Origin: Parazoarcus communis
Lineage (GTDB): Bacteria; Pseudomonadota; Gammaproteobacteria; Burkholderiales; Rhodocyclaceae
DNA length: 64,000 nt
Direction: 5' to 3'
Assembly: GCF_003111645.1 (NCBI RefSeq)
Contig: NZ_CP022187.1
Location: forward strand, 2,480,001-2,544,000
Shown here: positions 35,681 through 44,719 of the stretch, one piece after another
Layout: the number at the start of each line of letters is the position of its first letter
Position numbering within the stretch: position 1 is the first letter of the stretch
Notes under the pieces: model-generated
What the model was told of the DNA's origin: nothing
Databases searched by the model: none
The model's input: the letters and a program-made list of their open reading frames with translations, nothing else
Made by a program: the position numbers and the translations under genes

Positions 35681-37429
35681 ATGGCATTGCCCGACACCCG
35701 CACGCGCTACCTGTTCTTTACCGGCAAGGGCGGTGTCGGCAAAACCTCGCTGTCCTGCGCCACCGGCCTCGCCCTGGCCGATGCCGGCAAGCGGGTACTG
35801 ATCGTCAGCACCGACCCTGCGTCCAACCTCGACGAAGTGCTCGGCCTTGCGCTGAGCCAGACGCCCACCGCCGTGCCGGACGCGCCCGGCCTGTTCGCAC
35901 TCAACATCGACCCGGAAGCGGCCGCGCACGATTACCGCGAACGCATGGTCGCCCCCTATCGCGGCATTCTTCCAGACGCGGCCATCCGCAGCATGGAAGA
36001 ACAGTTTTCCGGCGCATGCACCGTCGAAATCGCGGCCTTCGATGAGTTCTCCAAGCTGCTTGGCGACCCGGCATCGACGGCCGGCTTCGACCACATCATC
36101 TTCGATACTGCCCCCACCGGGCATACGCTGCGCCTGCTCACCCTGCCATCGGCGTGGAACGAGTTCATCAACTCCACCACCGGCGGCGCATCCTGCCTCG
36201 GCCCGCTGGCCGGGCTGGAAAAGCAGAAGGCCTTGTATGCCGCGACCGTCGCAAGACTGGCCAATGCGGCAGAAACCACCGTCATCCTGGTAAGCCGCCC
36301 GGATGAGGCCTCGCTGCGTGAGGCGGACCGCACCTGTGGCGAACTCGCGGAGCTCGGCATCAGCAATCAGACGTGTGCGATCAACGGCGTGTTCGCGGCC
36401 GGCACATCGGACGATGCGATTGCACAGGCGATGTCGCGCCGCGCCGCCGACGCCCTTGCCCGGATGCCGGCGCGACTCGCCGCACTGCCCGGCGTAACCA
36501 TCCCCTTCCTGCCCCGGGGCACGGTCGGACTGGCCTCGCTGCGGCTGATGCCCCATCCGGAAACGGCTGCGATTGCCGACGCTGCGCACACGCCCTCCAC
36601 CACGCTGCCTCCGGGCATGGCAGGGCTGGTCGATGAAATCGCGCGAGCCGGGCACGGTGTCGTGATGACCATGGGCAAGGGCGGCGTGGGCAAGACCACG
36701 GTTGCCGCCGCCATCGCGCTGGCACTGGCGCAACGCGGAAACAAGGTCGTGCTGTCGACCACCGACCCGGCAGCCCATGTGGCGGCCGCGCTCGATGCCA
36801 GCGAGCCCGGGCTGAGCGTCGCCCGCATCGATCCGAATCTGGAAGTGGCGCAGTACACCCGCGAAGTGCTGGACAAGGCCGGGAGCAGTCTGGATGCCGC
36901 CGGCCGCGCAATGCTGGAAGAGGATCTGCGCTCGCCCTGCACCGAAGAGATCGCGGTGTTCCGCGCCTTTGCGCGCACCATCGACGAAGGCAAGGACGGC
37001 TTTGTGGTGCTCGATACCGCGCCAACAGGCCACACCATCCTGCTGCTCGATGCTGCCGAGGCCTACCATCGCGAAGTGATGCGCACCCAGGGCGACATGC
37101 CCGAATCGGTGCGCGAACTGCTGCCGCGGTTGCGCGACAAGGCCTTCACCCATGTTCTGATCGTCACCCTGCCCGAGGCAACACCGGTGCATGAAGCCGA
37201 GCGCCTGCAGGCCGACCTGGCCCGTGCCGGCATCGAGCCCTTTGCATGGGTGATCAATCAGTCATTGCTCGCCAGCGGCACGCACGATCCGCTGTTGAGC
37301 CAGCGCGGAGAGGTCGAGATTCCCTTCATTCGCCGGGTGGCCGACGAACTGGCAACGCGCAGCGCGCTGATTCCGTGGCTTGCGACCGCCCCCGTGGGCA
37401 CAGCGGGCCTGGCGCAGATCACGCGCTGA
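35681..37429 (+). CDS. arsA: ArsA arsenite-stimulated ATPase
   Basis: A 582-residue cytosolic ATPase with two homologous halves. A1 has FTGKGGVGKTSLS and DTAPTGHTLRLL; A2 has MGKGGVGKTTVAAA and DTAPTGHTILLL, the signal sequences of the family. It energises arsenite export, normally docking on ArsB; here the pump is Acr3, a pairing also seen in other bacteria. Length is normal. It is the last gene of the operon, and a LysR gene converges from the other side. Confidence 0.95.
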   Translation: MALPDTRTRYLFFTGKGGVGKTSLSCATGLALADAGKRVLIVSTDPASNLDEVLGLALSQTPTAVPDAPGLFALNIDPEAAAHDYRERMVAPYRGILPDAAIRSMEEQFSGACTVEIAAFDEFSKLLGDPASTAGFDHIIFDTAPTGHTLRLLTLPSAWNEFINSTTGGASCLGPLAGLEKQKALYAATVARLANAAETTVILVSRPDEASLREADRTCGELAELGISNQTCAINGVFAAGTSDDAIAQAMSRRAADALARMPARLAALPGVTIPFLPRGTVGLASLRLMPHPETAAIADAAHTPSTTLPPGMAGLVDEIARAGHGVVMTMGKGGVGKTTVAAAIALALAQRGNKVVLSTTDPAAHVAAALDASEPGLSVARIDPNLEVAQYTREVLDKAGSSLDAAGRAMLEEDLRSPCTEEIAVFRAFARTIDEGKDGFVVLDTAPTGHTILLLDAAEAYHREVMRTQGDMPESVRELLPRLRDKAFTHVLIVTLPEATPVHEAERLQADLARAGIEPFAWVINQSLLASGTHDPLLSQRGEVEIPFIRRVADELATRSALIPWLATAPVGTAGLAQITR

Positions 37430-37472
37430 TCGCACCCACGCGGAGCAGGCCGGCGGGCCCGGTGAGCGCTGT

Positions 37473-38423
37473 TTACAGGCCGATGCCGGGCCGGTCGCCG
37501 AGCAAGGCCCTGCGCGTCACCGGGCGCTTCAGTTGCTCGAGCCACCATTGCAGCGCCCGGCCCGGTTCGCTGCGGTCGCGCGTGAGCCAGACATAGCTGA
37601 CCTGCACCTTGCGCTCGGTGCGCGCCACCGCCTTCGCCACCAGGCGCCCGGAATCGATGTAGGGCTGCGCGAGACAGCTCATCAGAAAACCCGCACCGAT
37701 CCCCCGCACATGCGCATCCACCTTGGCCTCCACACTGCCCACGGTAAACACGTCCTGCCCTGGCAGCAGTCCGGTGGTGATGCCTGTGCCGCGCGGATTC
37801 GAGTCCGCAATGGCAACAGCACGATGCTGGCGGATCACTTCGTCGCTCAAGGGCTCGGGCTCACGCGCGAGCGGATGATGGGGTGCCACGGCGAACACGA
37901 ATCCGATCTCGCCGATGTTTTCCCGCTGCAGGCCCGCGGTGCTCGCCCCCTCGACCCCCATGCCGGCAAGGGCGAGATCCGCCTGCCCCGAGGTGAGCGC
38001 CTCAAGCGTGCCTGACAGCACCTCGTCGCGCAGCTTCAGGCGCGTCGGGGGGTTCATGGCGAAGAAGGCTTCGCACAATTCCATCACCGTCAAGCGGTTG
38101 ATGAGGCCGTCGACCGCAATCGTCAACTGCGCCTCCCAGCCCGTGGCGACGCGCTTGACGCGGTTGGCCACGGCGTCGATATCGGCCAGCAGGCGCCCGC
38201 CTTCCCGCAGCAGCTCCGCCCCCGCCTCGGTGAGCCGGGCCTGACGCGAGCTGCGGTCGAACAGCAGCACGTCGAGCGCATCCTCGATCTGGCGCACGCG
38301 GTAAGTCAGGGCGCTTGGCACCACGTTCATTGCGCGTGCCGCGGCGGCAAAGCTGCCGGTACGGGCAATGACCTGCAGCATGGCCAGGGCGTCGGGGCTC
38401 AGCGCCTCACGGGGCGTCAGCAT
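37473..38423 (-). CDS. LysR family transcriptional regulator
   Basis: A 316-residue LysR regulator with the HTH LQVIARTGSFAAAARAMNVVPSALTYRVRQIEDALD and a full effector domain. The start at 38423 is supported by GGAG six bases upstream; the ATG at 38438 would add five residues. It is divergent from the pirin-DoxX-flavodoxin genes, which LysR proteins of this type often control in response to quinone or redox stress. A 17-base palindrome lies directly upstream of its ribosome-binding site. Confidence 0.9.
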   Translation of the reverse strand: MLTPREALSPDALAMLQVIARTGSFAAAARAMNVVPSALTYRVRQIEDALDVLLFDRSSRQARLTEAGAELLREGGRLLADIDAVANRVKRVATGWEAQLTIAVDGLINRLTVMELCEAFFAMNPPTRLKLRDEVLSGTLEALTSGQADLALAGMGVEGASTAGLQRENIGEIGFVFAVAPHHPLAREPEPLSDEVIRQHRAVAIADSNPRGTGITTGLLPGQDVFTVGSVEAKVDAHVRGIGAGFLMSCLAQPYIDSGRLVAKAVARTERKVQVSYVWLTRDRSEPGRALQWWLEQLKRPVTRRALLGDRPGIGL

Positions 38424-38436
38424 GCGGCACTCCTTC

Positions 38437-38453
38437 ATTCAAATAATTTGAAT
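38437..38453. promoter_or_regulatory. LysR operator candidate (ATTCAAATAATTTGAAT)
   Basis: A perfect 17-base palindrome about a central A, AT-rich in GC-rich surroundings. It lies 14 bases upstream of the LysR start and 77 bases before the pirin gene. It is well placed for autoregulation and divergent control. Confidence 0.6.
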
Positions 38454-38529
38454 GATGCCATCAAATCCGCAGACTGATCAGCCCGCCCCCCGCCACCACA
38501 ATGGATCCCATCAACAAGGAGATCCAGAC

Positions 38530-39231
38530 ATGATGAGCTTACGCAGATCACAGGACCGCGGCCACGCAGATCACGGCTGGCTCAAGAGCCAGCACTCGTT
38601 CTCGTTCGCCGGCTACTACGACCCGGCACACATGGGCTGGGGCAACCTGCGCGTGATCAATGAAGACCGCGTGGCAGCGGGCACCGGCTTCGGCAAGCAC
38701 GGCCACCGCGACATGGAGATCATCAGCTATGTGCTGGCCGGCGAACTGGCCCACCAGGACAGCATGGGCCACATCAAGGGCATTCCGCCCGGCGATGTGC
38801 AGCGCATGAGCGCCGGCAGCGGCGTCACCCACAGCGAGTTCAACCACGCCCAGGACCAGACCACGCACTTCCTGCAGATCTGGATCGAGCCGAACGTCAC
38901 CGGCATTGCGCCGAGCTACGAACAGAAGACGATCCCGGAAGCGCAGAAACGCGGCGTGCTGCGGCTGATCGCCTCACCCGATGGCGCACAGGACTCGGTG
39001 ACGATCCACGCCGACGCCGCGCTCTACGCCGGACTGTTCGACGGTGACGAAAGCGCAGCACTGACGCTCGCCGCGGGACGCAAGGCCTATGTGCATCTGG
39101 TGCGCGGCACGCTCGACGTCAATGGCCAGACGCTCTCGACCGGCGACGCGGCCCTGCTCGCAAACGAGACGCACATCGCACTGAGCCACGGCAAGGATGC
39201 GGAAGTCCTGGTTTTTGACCTTGCTGCATGA
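38530..39231 (+). CDS. pirin family protein
   Basis: A 233-residue bicupin. The N-terminal cupin holds FGKHGHRDMEIISYVLAGELAHQDSMG and SGVTHSEFNH, which supply the metal-binding His/Glu set; the C-terminal cupin is shorter. Bacterial pirins include quercetinases and redox-sensitive regulators. AAGGAG eight bases before the ATG at 38530 marks the start; an upstream in-frame ATG at 38452 lacks one. It heads a rightward group with DoxX and a flavodoxin-like quinone reductase. Confidence 0.92.
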   Translation: MMSLRRSQDRGHADHGWLKSQHSFSFAGYYDPAHMGWGNLRVINEDRVAAGTGFGKHGHRDMEIISYVLAGELAHQDSMGHIKGIPPGDVQRMSAGSGVTHSEFNHAQDQTTHFLQIWIEPNVTGIAPSYEQKTIPEAQKRGVLRLIASPDGAQDSVTIHADAALYAGLFDGDESAALTLAAGRKAYVHLVRGTLDVNGQTLSTGDAALLANETHIALSHGKDAEVLVFDLAA

Positions 39232-39298
39232 ACACAACACACCCCTGACCCCAGGCACCTGCCCCCAACCCAAGACAGAACCCACTAAAGGAACCGCC

Positions 39299-39712
39299 AT
39301 GTTCAACACCCTTCAGAACCCCCTCAGCCTCGTTGGCCGCCTGCTGCTCGCCGCACTCTTTCTTCCGGCGGGGATCGGCAAGCTGACCGGCTTCTCCGGC
39401 ACCGTCGGCTACATCTCGTCGGTCGGACTCCCGCTGCCCGAAGTTGCTGCGGCACTTGCGCTCGTCGTAGAGATCGTCGGCGGCCTGGCCCTCATCGCCG
39501 GCTTTGGCACCCGTCTGGCAGCGCTCGCACTGGGCGTGTTCACGCTGGTCGCATCGTTCTTCTTCCACAACTACTGGGGCGTTGCGGCCGAGCAGCAGTT
39601 CGTTCAGCAGCTGCTGTTCTTCAAGAACGTCGCCGTCGCAGGCGGTCTCTTCACCCTGGCCGCCTTCGGCGCCGGCGCCTGGAGTATTGACGCCCGTCGC
39701 GCCGCGGCCTGA
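39299..39712 (+). CDS. DoxX family membrane protein
   Basis: A 137-residue inner-membrane protein with four hydrophobic segments. LVGRLLLAALFLPAGIGKL is the family opening, and FTLVASFFFHNYW a later conserved stretch. DoxX-like proteins are often encoded with pirins and oxidoreductases and are linked to redox or thiosulfate metabolism, but most have no assigned function. AAAGGA upstream of the ATG at 39299 supports the start. Confidence 0.9.
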   Translation: MFNTLQNPLSLVGRLLLAALFLPAGIGKLTGFSGTVGYISSVGLPLPEVAAALALVVEIVGGLALIAGFGTRLAALALGVFTLVASFFFHNYWGVAAEQQFVQQLLFFKNVAVAGGLFTLAAFGAGAWSIDARRAAA

Positions 39713-39805
39713 TCCCTTTCCGATGTACGCCGGCCACCGCCTGCGCCCTGCATGCGGTGGCCAAGGAATGCAGTACCCCCCTCAAACTGAAGCAAGGAGC
39801 AAGAA

Positions 39806-40360
39806 ATGAGTAAAGTCGTCGTGGTTTATCACTCCGGTTACGGTCACACCCAACGCATGGCGGAAGCCGTTGCCGCAGGCGCTGACGCCCAGCTCATCCC
39901 GATCGATGGCGAAGGCAACCTGCCCGAGGGCGGCTGGGAGCTGCTTGCCGCTGCAGACACCATCATCATGGGCAGCCCGACCTACATGGGCACCGTGAGC
40001 TGGCAGTTCAAGAGGTTTGCAGATGCCTCCTCCAAGGCCTGGTTCGGCCAGCAGTGGAAGGACAAGGTCTTTGCCGGCTTCACCAACAGCGCCACGATGA
40101 ACGGCGACAAGCTGTCTACGCTGCACTACCTGTTTACGCTGGCGATGCAGCACAGCGGGATCTGGGTGGGCACGGGCATGATGCCGAGCAACACCAAGGC
40201 CGCTCAGCGCAATGACCTGAACTACGTCGGCTCGTTCAGCGGCGCGATGGCGCAGTCGCCGTCCGACAGCAGCCCGGACGAAATGCTGCCGGGCGACCTG
40301 GAAACCGCGCGCCAGTTCGGCAAGCGCGTCACCGACGTCACGGCCCGCTTCAAGGCCTGA
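39806..40360 (+). CDS. flavodoxin-like NAD(P)H:quinone oxidoreductase (WrbA type)
   Basis: A 184-residue flavodoxin-fold protein. VVVVYHSGYGHTQRMAEAVAAG is the FMN phosphate loop, and MGSPTYMGTVSWQFKRFAD the isoalloxazine-binding loop. WrbA-type enzymes reduce quinones by two electrons and protect against redox cycling. AAGGAG precedes the ATG. It is the third gene of the pirin-DoxX group; no strong terminator separates them. Confidence 0.9.
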   Translation: MSKVVVVYHSGYGHTQRMAEAVAAGADAQLIPIDGEGNLPEGGWELLAAADTIIMGSPTYMGTVSWQFKRFADASSKAWFGQQWKDKVFAGFTNSATMNGDKLSTLHYLFTLAMQHSGIWVGTGMMPSNTKAAQRNDLNYVGSFSGAMAQSPSDSSPDEMLPGDLETARQFGKRVTDVTARFKA

Positions 40361-40417
40361 GCCTGAGCAGTCGGGCGCGCCAGGGCTCACCGCCCCCGCG
40401 CCCGACACCGCGCATGA

Positions 40418-41080
40418 TCAGGCGCAGCGCCAGCTCAATGCCGGCCACTTGCGCGCCTTGGCGACGGCAGCGAGGCGCTCGTCCGCATTGACCACGACCG
40501 GGTGGCTGACCGCTTCAAGCAGGGGCAGATCGTTTGCCGAGTCGCTGTAGAACCGGCACGCCTTGAGTGCGCCCTCATCCATGCCCCGAGCCCGCAGCCA
40601 TGCAATCAGGCACGGCTGCTTCTGCTCGCGAAAGCAGATCGGCCCCTCGATGCGTCCGGTCAGCCCGCCCTTGCGCACCTCGGCCCGCGACGCGATGACA
40701 GGCACATCGAGCAGCTCACCGATCGCATCGGACAGAAAGCTGTGGGTCGCGGTGATGATCGCCAGCGTGTCGCCCTGAGCGCGATGCTCGGCCAGCACAA
40801 CCAGCGCCTCCACACTGATGCGCGGCGCAATGCAGGATGCAACGAAGGCCTTGCGCACGGGCAGCCAGTCGCTCAGCGGCCGCGCCCCCAGCAGGCCCAG
40901 GTGAAAGCCGTAGTAGTCGGTGATGTCGAGCTGTTCGGCCGCGTAGCGCGCCATGTAGTCGGCCTGGGCCGCCAGTACGGTGGCGGGCACATGGCCGTTG
41001 TCGACCAGGTATTCGAGCCACAGGGTATTGCTGTCACCGTCGAGCAGGGTGTGATCGAGATCGAAGAGCGCAAGAGACAT
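40418..41080 (-). CDS. HAD-IB family phosphatase
   Basis: A 220-residue HAD hydrolase of the SerB-like IB subfamily. LALFDLDHTLLDGDSN contains the nucleophile Asp and the DxD acid/base; IITATHSFLSDAIGELL is motif II, and FYSDSANDLPLLEAV is motif III/IV. It dephosphorylates a small phosphate ester. It is the last gene of the leftward operon with an ABC importer and a phosphodiesterase, so its substrate may be the phosphomonoester released by the neighbouring enzyme (inference). Confidence 0.9.
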   Translation of the reverse strand: MSLALFDLDHTLLDGDSNTLWLEYLVDNGHVPATVLAAQADYMARYAAEQLDITDYYGFHLGLLGARPLSDWLPVRKAFVASCIAPRISVEALVVLAEHRAQGDTLAIITATHSFLSDAIGELLDVPVIASRAEVRKGGLTGRIEGPICFREQKQPCLIAWLRARGMDEGALKACRFYSDSANDLPLLEAVSHPVVVNADERLAAVAKARKWPALSWRCA

Positions 41081-41119
41081 TGGGTTTGATCGTGTGTGAA
41101 AGGTTTGGGTCGGACCGGC

Positions 41120-41938
41120 TCAGTCGATGAGCAGCCCGTCCGCATCGAAAAATGGATAAGGTCCGTCATAGTCGCCGACCACTGCGCCGTGGCTGACGAT
41201 GCGGCCGTCGGCCCACCAGTGCAGCATGAAACCCGGTGGCTCCATGCGGAAACAGCTCGGCGCGTCGGGGCGGATATCGAGTGCCACCTGATGTGCCGGA
41301 CTCGGGCTGGTCAACACCCGACGCCCGCCCACGGTGGTCTGGATGTTGCGGTGCAAATGGCCGCACAGAATAAGCTCGATCTGCGGATGACGCGAGACGA
41401 TTTCGGCAAAGGCCTCGCGCCCGGTGAGCCCGATGTCGTCCATGTGGCCGATACCGGTCAGGAACGGCGGATGGTGCATGACCACCATCGTCGGTTTGTC
41501 GGCAGCCTGACTCAGCGTCGCATCCAGCCATTCGAGGCGCTCGCGGCACAGCTCGCCCCGCCCCGAGTTCGGCACCAGGGTATCGAGCCCGATGATGCGC
41601 AAGGGGAAGCGATCCTCGATCACGAACTGCAGAAAGCCGCTTGCCGGCAGGTAGCCATCCGCGGAAAAGGCCGCGCGCAGGGCGTCGCGGTCGTCATGAT
41701 TGCCCGGCACGACCACGAGCGGCTGTTTCAGCGGAGCAAGCAGGGTCTTGAGCCAGACATACTCTTCCGCCCGCCCGAGGTCGACGAGGTCGCCACTCAT
41801 CACGATCAGGTCCGGCTGCGGATCGAGTTTCAGCACATTGGCCACGCAGCGCTGCAGCATGGCCGCGGTATCGACGCGACGGTAGGCGAGTTTGCCGGGA
41901 AGCTTGATGTGGGTATCGGTGATCTGCGCGATCAGCAT
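41120..41938 (-). CDS. metallophosphodiesterase, CpdA/GpdQ-like
   Basis: A 272-residue class III metallophosphoesterase. It has the full metal-binding set: QITDTHI (Asp8, His10), MSGDLVDLG, PGNHDDRD, VMHHPP and CGHLHRN. The start and spacing resemble the glycerophosphodiesterase GpdQ as well as cAMP phosphodiesterase CpdA. Because it sits 13 bases after an ABC transporter ATPase gene and before a phosphatase gene, hydrolysis of an imported phosphodiester is the more likely role. No signal peptide, so it is cytosolic. Confidence 0.88.
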   Translation of the reverse strand: MLIAQITDTHIKLPGKLAYRRVDTAAMLQRCVANVLKLDPQPDLIVMSGDLVDLGRAEEYVWLKTLLAPLKQPLVVVPGNHDDRDALRAAFSADGYLPASGFLQFVIEDRFPLRIIGLDTLVPNSGRGELCRERLEWLDATLSQAADKPTMVVMHHPPFLTGIGHMDDIGLTGREAFAEIVSRHPQIELILCGHLHRNIQTTVGGRRVLTSPSPAHQVALDIRPDAPSCFRMEPPGFMLHWWADGRIVSHGAVVGDYDGPYPFFDADGLLID

Positions 41939-41950
41939 GGTCGCATTCCT

Positions 41951-43024
41951 TCAGTGACTGCCGCGGTGGGATGAGAGGTCGAGCACGCCCTGCGGGTCCA
42001 CCCGCAGGCGAACCTGCTCCCCGACCCCTCGGGTGCAGCGCGCCGCGCTTTCCATTACCAGAGGCTGGCGGTCGCCAACGTCGACGAACAGCCGGGTACG
42101 GTCGCCCAGAAAGAAGGCGGCGGCGACCGTGCCGACCAGATCGGCAGGCTCGCCCTCCTCCGCAATGCGTACATCCTCGGGGCGGAACAGAATCTCATCG
42201 GCCGCACTGTGCCCGCCATGCCAGGGCACGATGCCAGCGGCACACACGAAGCCCTTGGGCCCCATTTCGCCACTGAGCCGGTTCATCGTGCCGATGAAGC
42301 CGGCGACAAAGGGCGACGCCGGCTGGTGATAGATCTCGCGCGGAGTGCCGGTCTGGGCCACGCGGCCATGCGACATGACGATGATGCGGTCGCCCAGCGC
42401 CATCGCCTCGGCCTGGTCGTGGGTGACGTAGATCGCGGTGATACCGAGTTCGCGCAGCAGCTGGTTGATCTCGACCCGCAGTGCGTCCCGCAACTGGGCG
42501 TCGAGCGCGGTCAGCGGCTCGTCGAGCAACAGCGCGCGGGGCTGTACCGCGAGTGCGCGCGCCAGCGCCACCCGCTGCCGCTGCCCGCCGGAGAGCTGGT
42601 CGATGCTGCGGTCGGCCAGCGCCTCGATGCGCATCATTGCCAGCATTTCGGCGACCCGCGTGCGCTGCTCGGCCACAGGCCGTTTGCGGATGCGCAATCC
42701 GTAGCCGATGTTCTCGGCCACCGTCATGTTGGGGAAGAGCGCGTACGACTGGAACACCATGCCGACGTTGCGCGACTCGATGCTTTGCGCCGTGACATCC
42801 ACGCCGTCGAACAGCACCCTGCCACCGGCGTCCGGCTGTTCGAGCCCGGCGATGAGGCGCAGCGTGGTGGTCTTGCCGCAGCCGGAGGGCCCGAGCAGCA
42901 CGAGGGTTTCGCCCGCACGGATGTCGAGATCGAGCGGCTCCAGCACACGGGTGCCGTCGGCAAAGGTCTTGGCGCAGGACTGCAGGCTGATCGACAGCGG
43001 CTTGGGAGATGTGGCGAGTGTCAT
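41951..43024 (-). CDS. ABC importer ATP-binding protein
   Basis: A 357-residue ABC ATPase of the spermidine/iron/phosphonate (PotA-like) group. It has Walker A GPSGCGKTT, Q-loop VFQSYALFPNMTV, signature LSGGQRQRVALARAL, Walker B LLLDEPLTALD, and a C-terminal TOBE-like domain (EILFRPEDVRIAEEG). It drives the two permeases encoded upstream. Its ATG overlaps the stop of the adjacent permease (ATGA). The reading frame stays open upstream, but there it is a shadow of the permease gene. Confidence 0.93.
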   Translation of the reverse strand: MTLATSPKPLSISLQSCAKTFADGTRVLEPLDLDIRAGETLVLLGPSGCGKTTTLRLIAGLEQPDAGGRVLFDGVDVTAQSIESRNVGMVFQSYALFPNMTVAENIGYGLRIRKRPVAEQRTRVAEMLAMMRIEALADRSIDQLSGGQRQRVALARALAVQPRALLLDEPLTALDAQLRDALRVEINQLLRELGITAIYVTHDQAEAMALGDRIIVMSHGRVAQTGTPREIYHQPASPFVAGFIGTMNRLSGEMGPKGFVCAAGIVPWHGGHSAADEILFRPEDVRIAEEGEPADLVGTVAAAFFLGDRTRLFVDVGDRQPLVMESAARCTRGVGEQVRLRVDPQGVLDLSSHRGSH

Positions 43025-43842
43025 TTCGACTCCGGAACAGGATCGTCGCTGATGAAGCGTCTGGGCCGCGGGCGGGCAAAGGCCTGCATGGCCAGCAGCA
43101 GCGGCACGATCATCAGCAGGAAGATCAGGGTGTAGGCGCTGCCGATCTCGAGCCGCAGCGACGCATAGGCGTCCGCCAGACCAACCGGCAGGGTCTTGGT
43201 CAAGGGGGTGTGCAGCAGCCAGGTGAGGTTGAACTCGCCGATGGAAAGCGTCACCACCATCAGCGAGCCGGCAAGAATGCCGTTGCGGCAGTTCGGCAGC
43301 ACGATGTCGAAGAAGCGCTGGCGAAAGCTCGCGCCGAGCGAAGCCGCGCCCTCCTCCAGGGTCTTGAGGTCGATCGACGCCAGCACGGCCAGCACCGAGC
43401 GCACCATGAACGGCAGGGTGAACAGCACATGTCCGACCAGGATGAAGGTCCATGAGGTGCGAAAGCCGCCCATCCCGCCGTAAGCCGAAATCAGTGCAAG
43501 TGCGGTGGCGAGGCCCGGCACCGCGATCGGCAGCATCAGCAGTTCCTCGACCACCCGGCTCAGACGCGAGCCCGAGCGCGTCAGCACATAGGCGGTGGGT
43601 ACGCCGAGCACCAGGGTGACGAGCAGGCAGGCGAGCGCGATGCCGATCGAGCGGAAGATCGTGTCGCGGTAGCCGTCCCACACCTCGAACACCCAGCGCA
43701 GGGTCAGCCCGCTTTCGAGACCGACAAAGTAGTTGGACGTGAGCCCGGCCAGAATCGACAGCACGACCGGTACGATCAGGAAGGCGCACACCGCCAGCGT
43801 AAATGCCAGTTGCAGGCCGAAGAGCATCTTGTGACTTTTCAT
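43021..43842 (-). CDS. ABC importer permease 2
   Basis: A 273-residue inner-membrane permease with about six hydrophobic segments and the EAA loop (LEEGAASLGASFRQRFFDIVLPN) that contacts the ATPase. The start at 43842 follows a GAGGGGG stretch and lies ten bases after the stop of the first permease; a longer start would overlap that gene. Pairs with the permease at 43853-44677. Confidence 0.92.
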   Translation of the reverse strand: MKSHKMLFGLQLAFTLAVCAFLIVPVVLSILAGLTSNYFVGLESGLTLRWVFEVWDGYRDTIFRSIGIALACLLVTLVLGVPTAYVLTRSGSRLSRVVEELLMLPIAVPGLATALALISAYGGMGGFRTSWTFILVGHVLFTLPFMVRSVLAVLASIDLKTLEEGAASLGASFRQRFFDIVLPNCRNGILAGSLMVVTLSIGEFNLTWLLHTPLTKTLPVGLADAYASLRLEIGSAYTLIFLLMIVPLLLAMQAFARPRPRRFISDDPVPESK

Positions 43843-43852
43843 TGCCGCCCCC

Positions 43853-44677
43853 TCATCCTGCTGCCGCGACGGTGGAGCCCGCAGCCGTCCGCGCAAGTGC
43901 CAATACGAGCCAGGTCACCGCCCCGAGCACGAAGCTCAGTGCCGCCGCCATGGCGATGTTGGCCGACAGGGTGAACTCGGTATAGATGACCATCGGCAGC
44001 ACGTTGATGCGCGCTGCCAGCGTGAATGCAGTGCCGAAGGCACCGACCGCGGTCGCGAAACAGATCGCGCCGGCGGAGATGAACGCCGGCTTCAGCCCGG
44101 GCAGGATCACGTCGAGCACCACCCGCCAGGTTGAGGCCCCAAGCGAGCGCGCCGCCTCCTCAAGCCGGGGATCGAGCTTCTCGGTCGCACTCATCACCGT
44201 GAGGATGGTGCGGGGCACGGAGAAATACACATAGCCCATGAACAGGCCGCCAAGCGAATAGGCGAACACCCATTTATCGCCTCCCAGCGCCTGGGTGATG
44301 GTGCCGACCAGGCCCTGGCGACCGGCCAGCATGATCACCATGAAGCCGATCACGACACCGGGAAAGGCCAGCGGCAGGGTGAGCATCGATACCAGCAGCG
44401 CATTGCCGGGAAAGCGGTGGCGCTGCAGAAACACGCCGGCGATGGCACTGATGATCAGAGTGGCCACGGTGGTGGCGGCGGCCACACCGAGCGTGGCCAG
44501 CAGCGAATTGAAATAGATCGGATCGGTGAGGATGGCGGTGTAGGCCGACCAGCCGCGCGCACCGCTGCCGCCGACAAGAAACAGCCGGCACATTGGCAGA
44601 ATGAAGAAGGCCCCGAAAAAGGCGGCCGCAGGCAGGAGAAGGTAGATCATGTTCGGGAGTCGCGCCTGGAAATGCAC
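43853..44677 (-). CDS. ABC importer permease 1
   Basis: A 274-residue inner-membrane permease with about six hydrophobic segments and the EAA loop LEEAARSLGASTWRVVLDVILPG. It has the long first periplasmic loop typical of the first permease in PotB-like systems. The start is uncertain: GTG at 44677 or ATG at 44650, the latter beginning at MIYLLLPAAAFF. It follows the binding-protein gene by about 40 bases. Confidence 0.92.
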   Translation of the reverse strand: MHFQARLPNMIYLLLPAAAFFGAFFILPMCRLFLVGGSGARGWSAYTAILTDPIYFNSLLATLGVAAATTVATLIISAIAGVFLQRHRFPGNALLVSMLTLPLAFPGVVIGFMVIMLAGRQGLVGTITQALGGDKWVFAYSLGGLFMGYVYFSVPRTILTVMSATEKLDPRLEEAARSLGASTWRVVLDVILPGLKPAFISAGAICFATAVGAFGTAFTLAARINVLPMVIYTEFTLSANIAMAAALSFVLGAVTWLVLALARTAAGSTVAAAG

Positions 44678-44719
44678 GGGCAGGTCTGGCCGGCCCGTGC
44701 ATCCCGAGAACCGCGCGAG

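Noticed and set aside
37430-37472. GC-rich inverted sequence between arsA and the LysR gene considered as a terminator
   Set aside because: Pairing is imperfect and there is no T-tract; nothing firm can be called.
41951-43789. 612-codon version of the ABC ATPase
   Set aside because: The extension upstream of 43024 overlaps the permease gene in another frame and is not conserved; the ATGA start at 43024 is the operon start.
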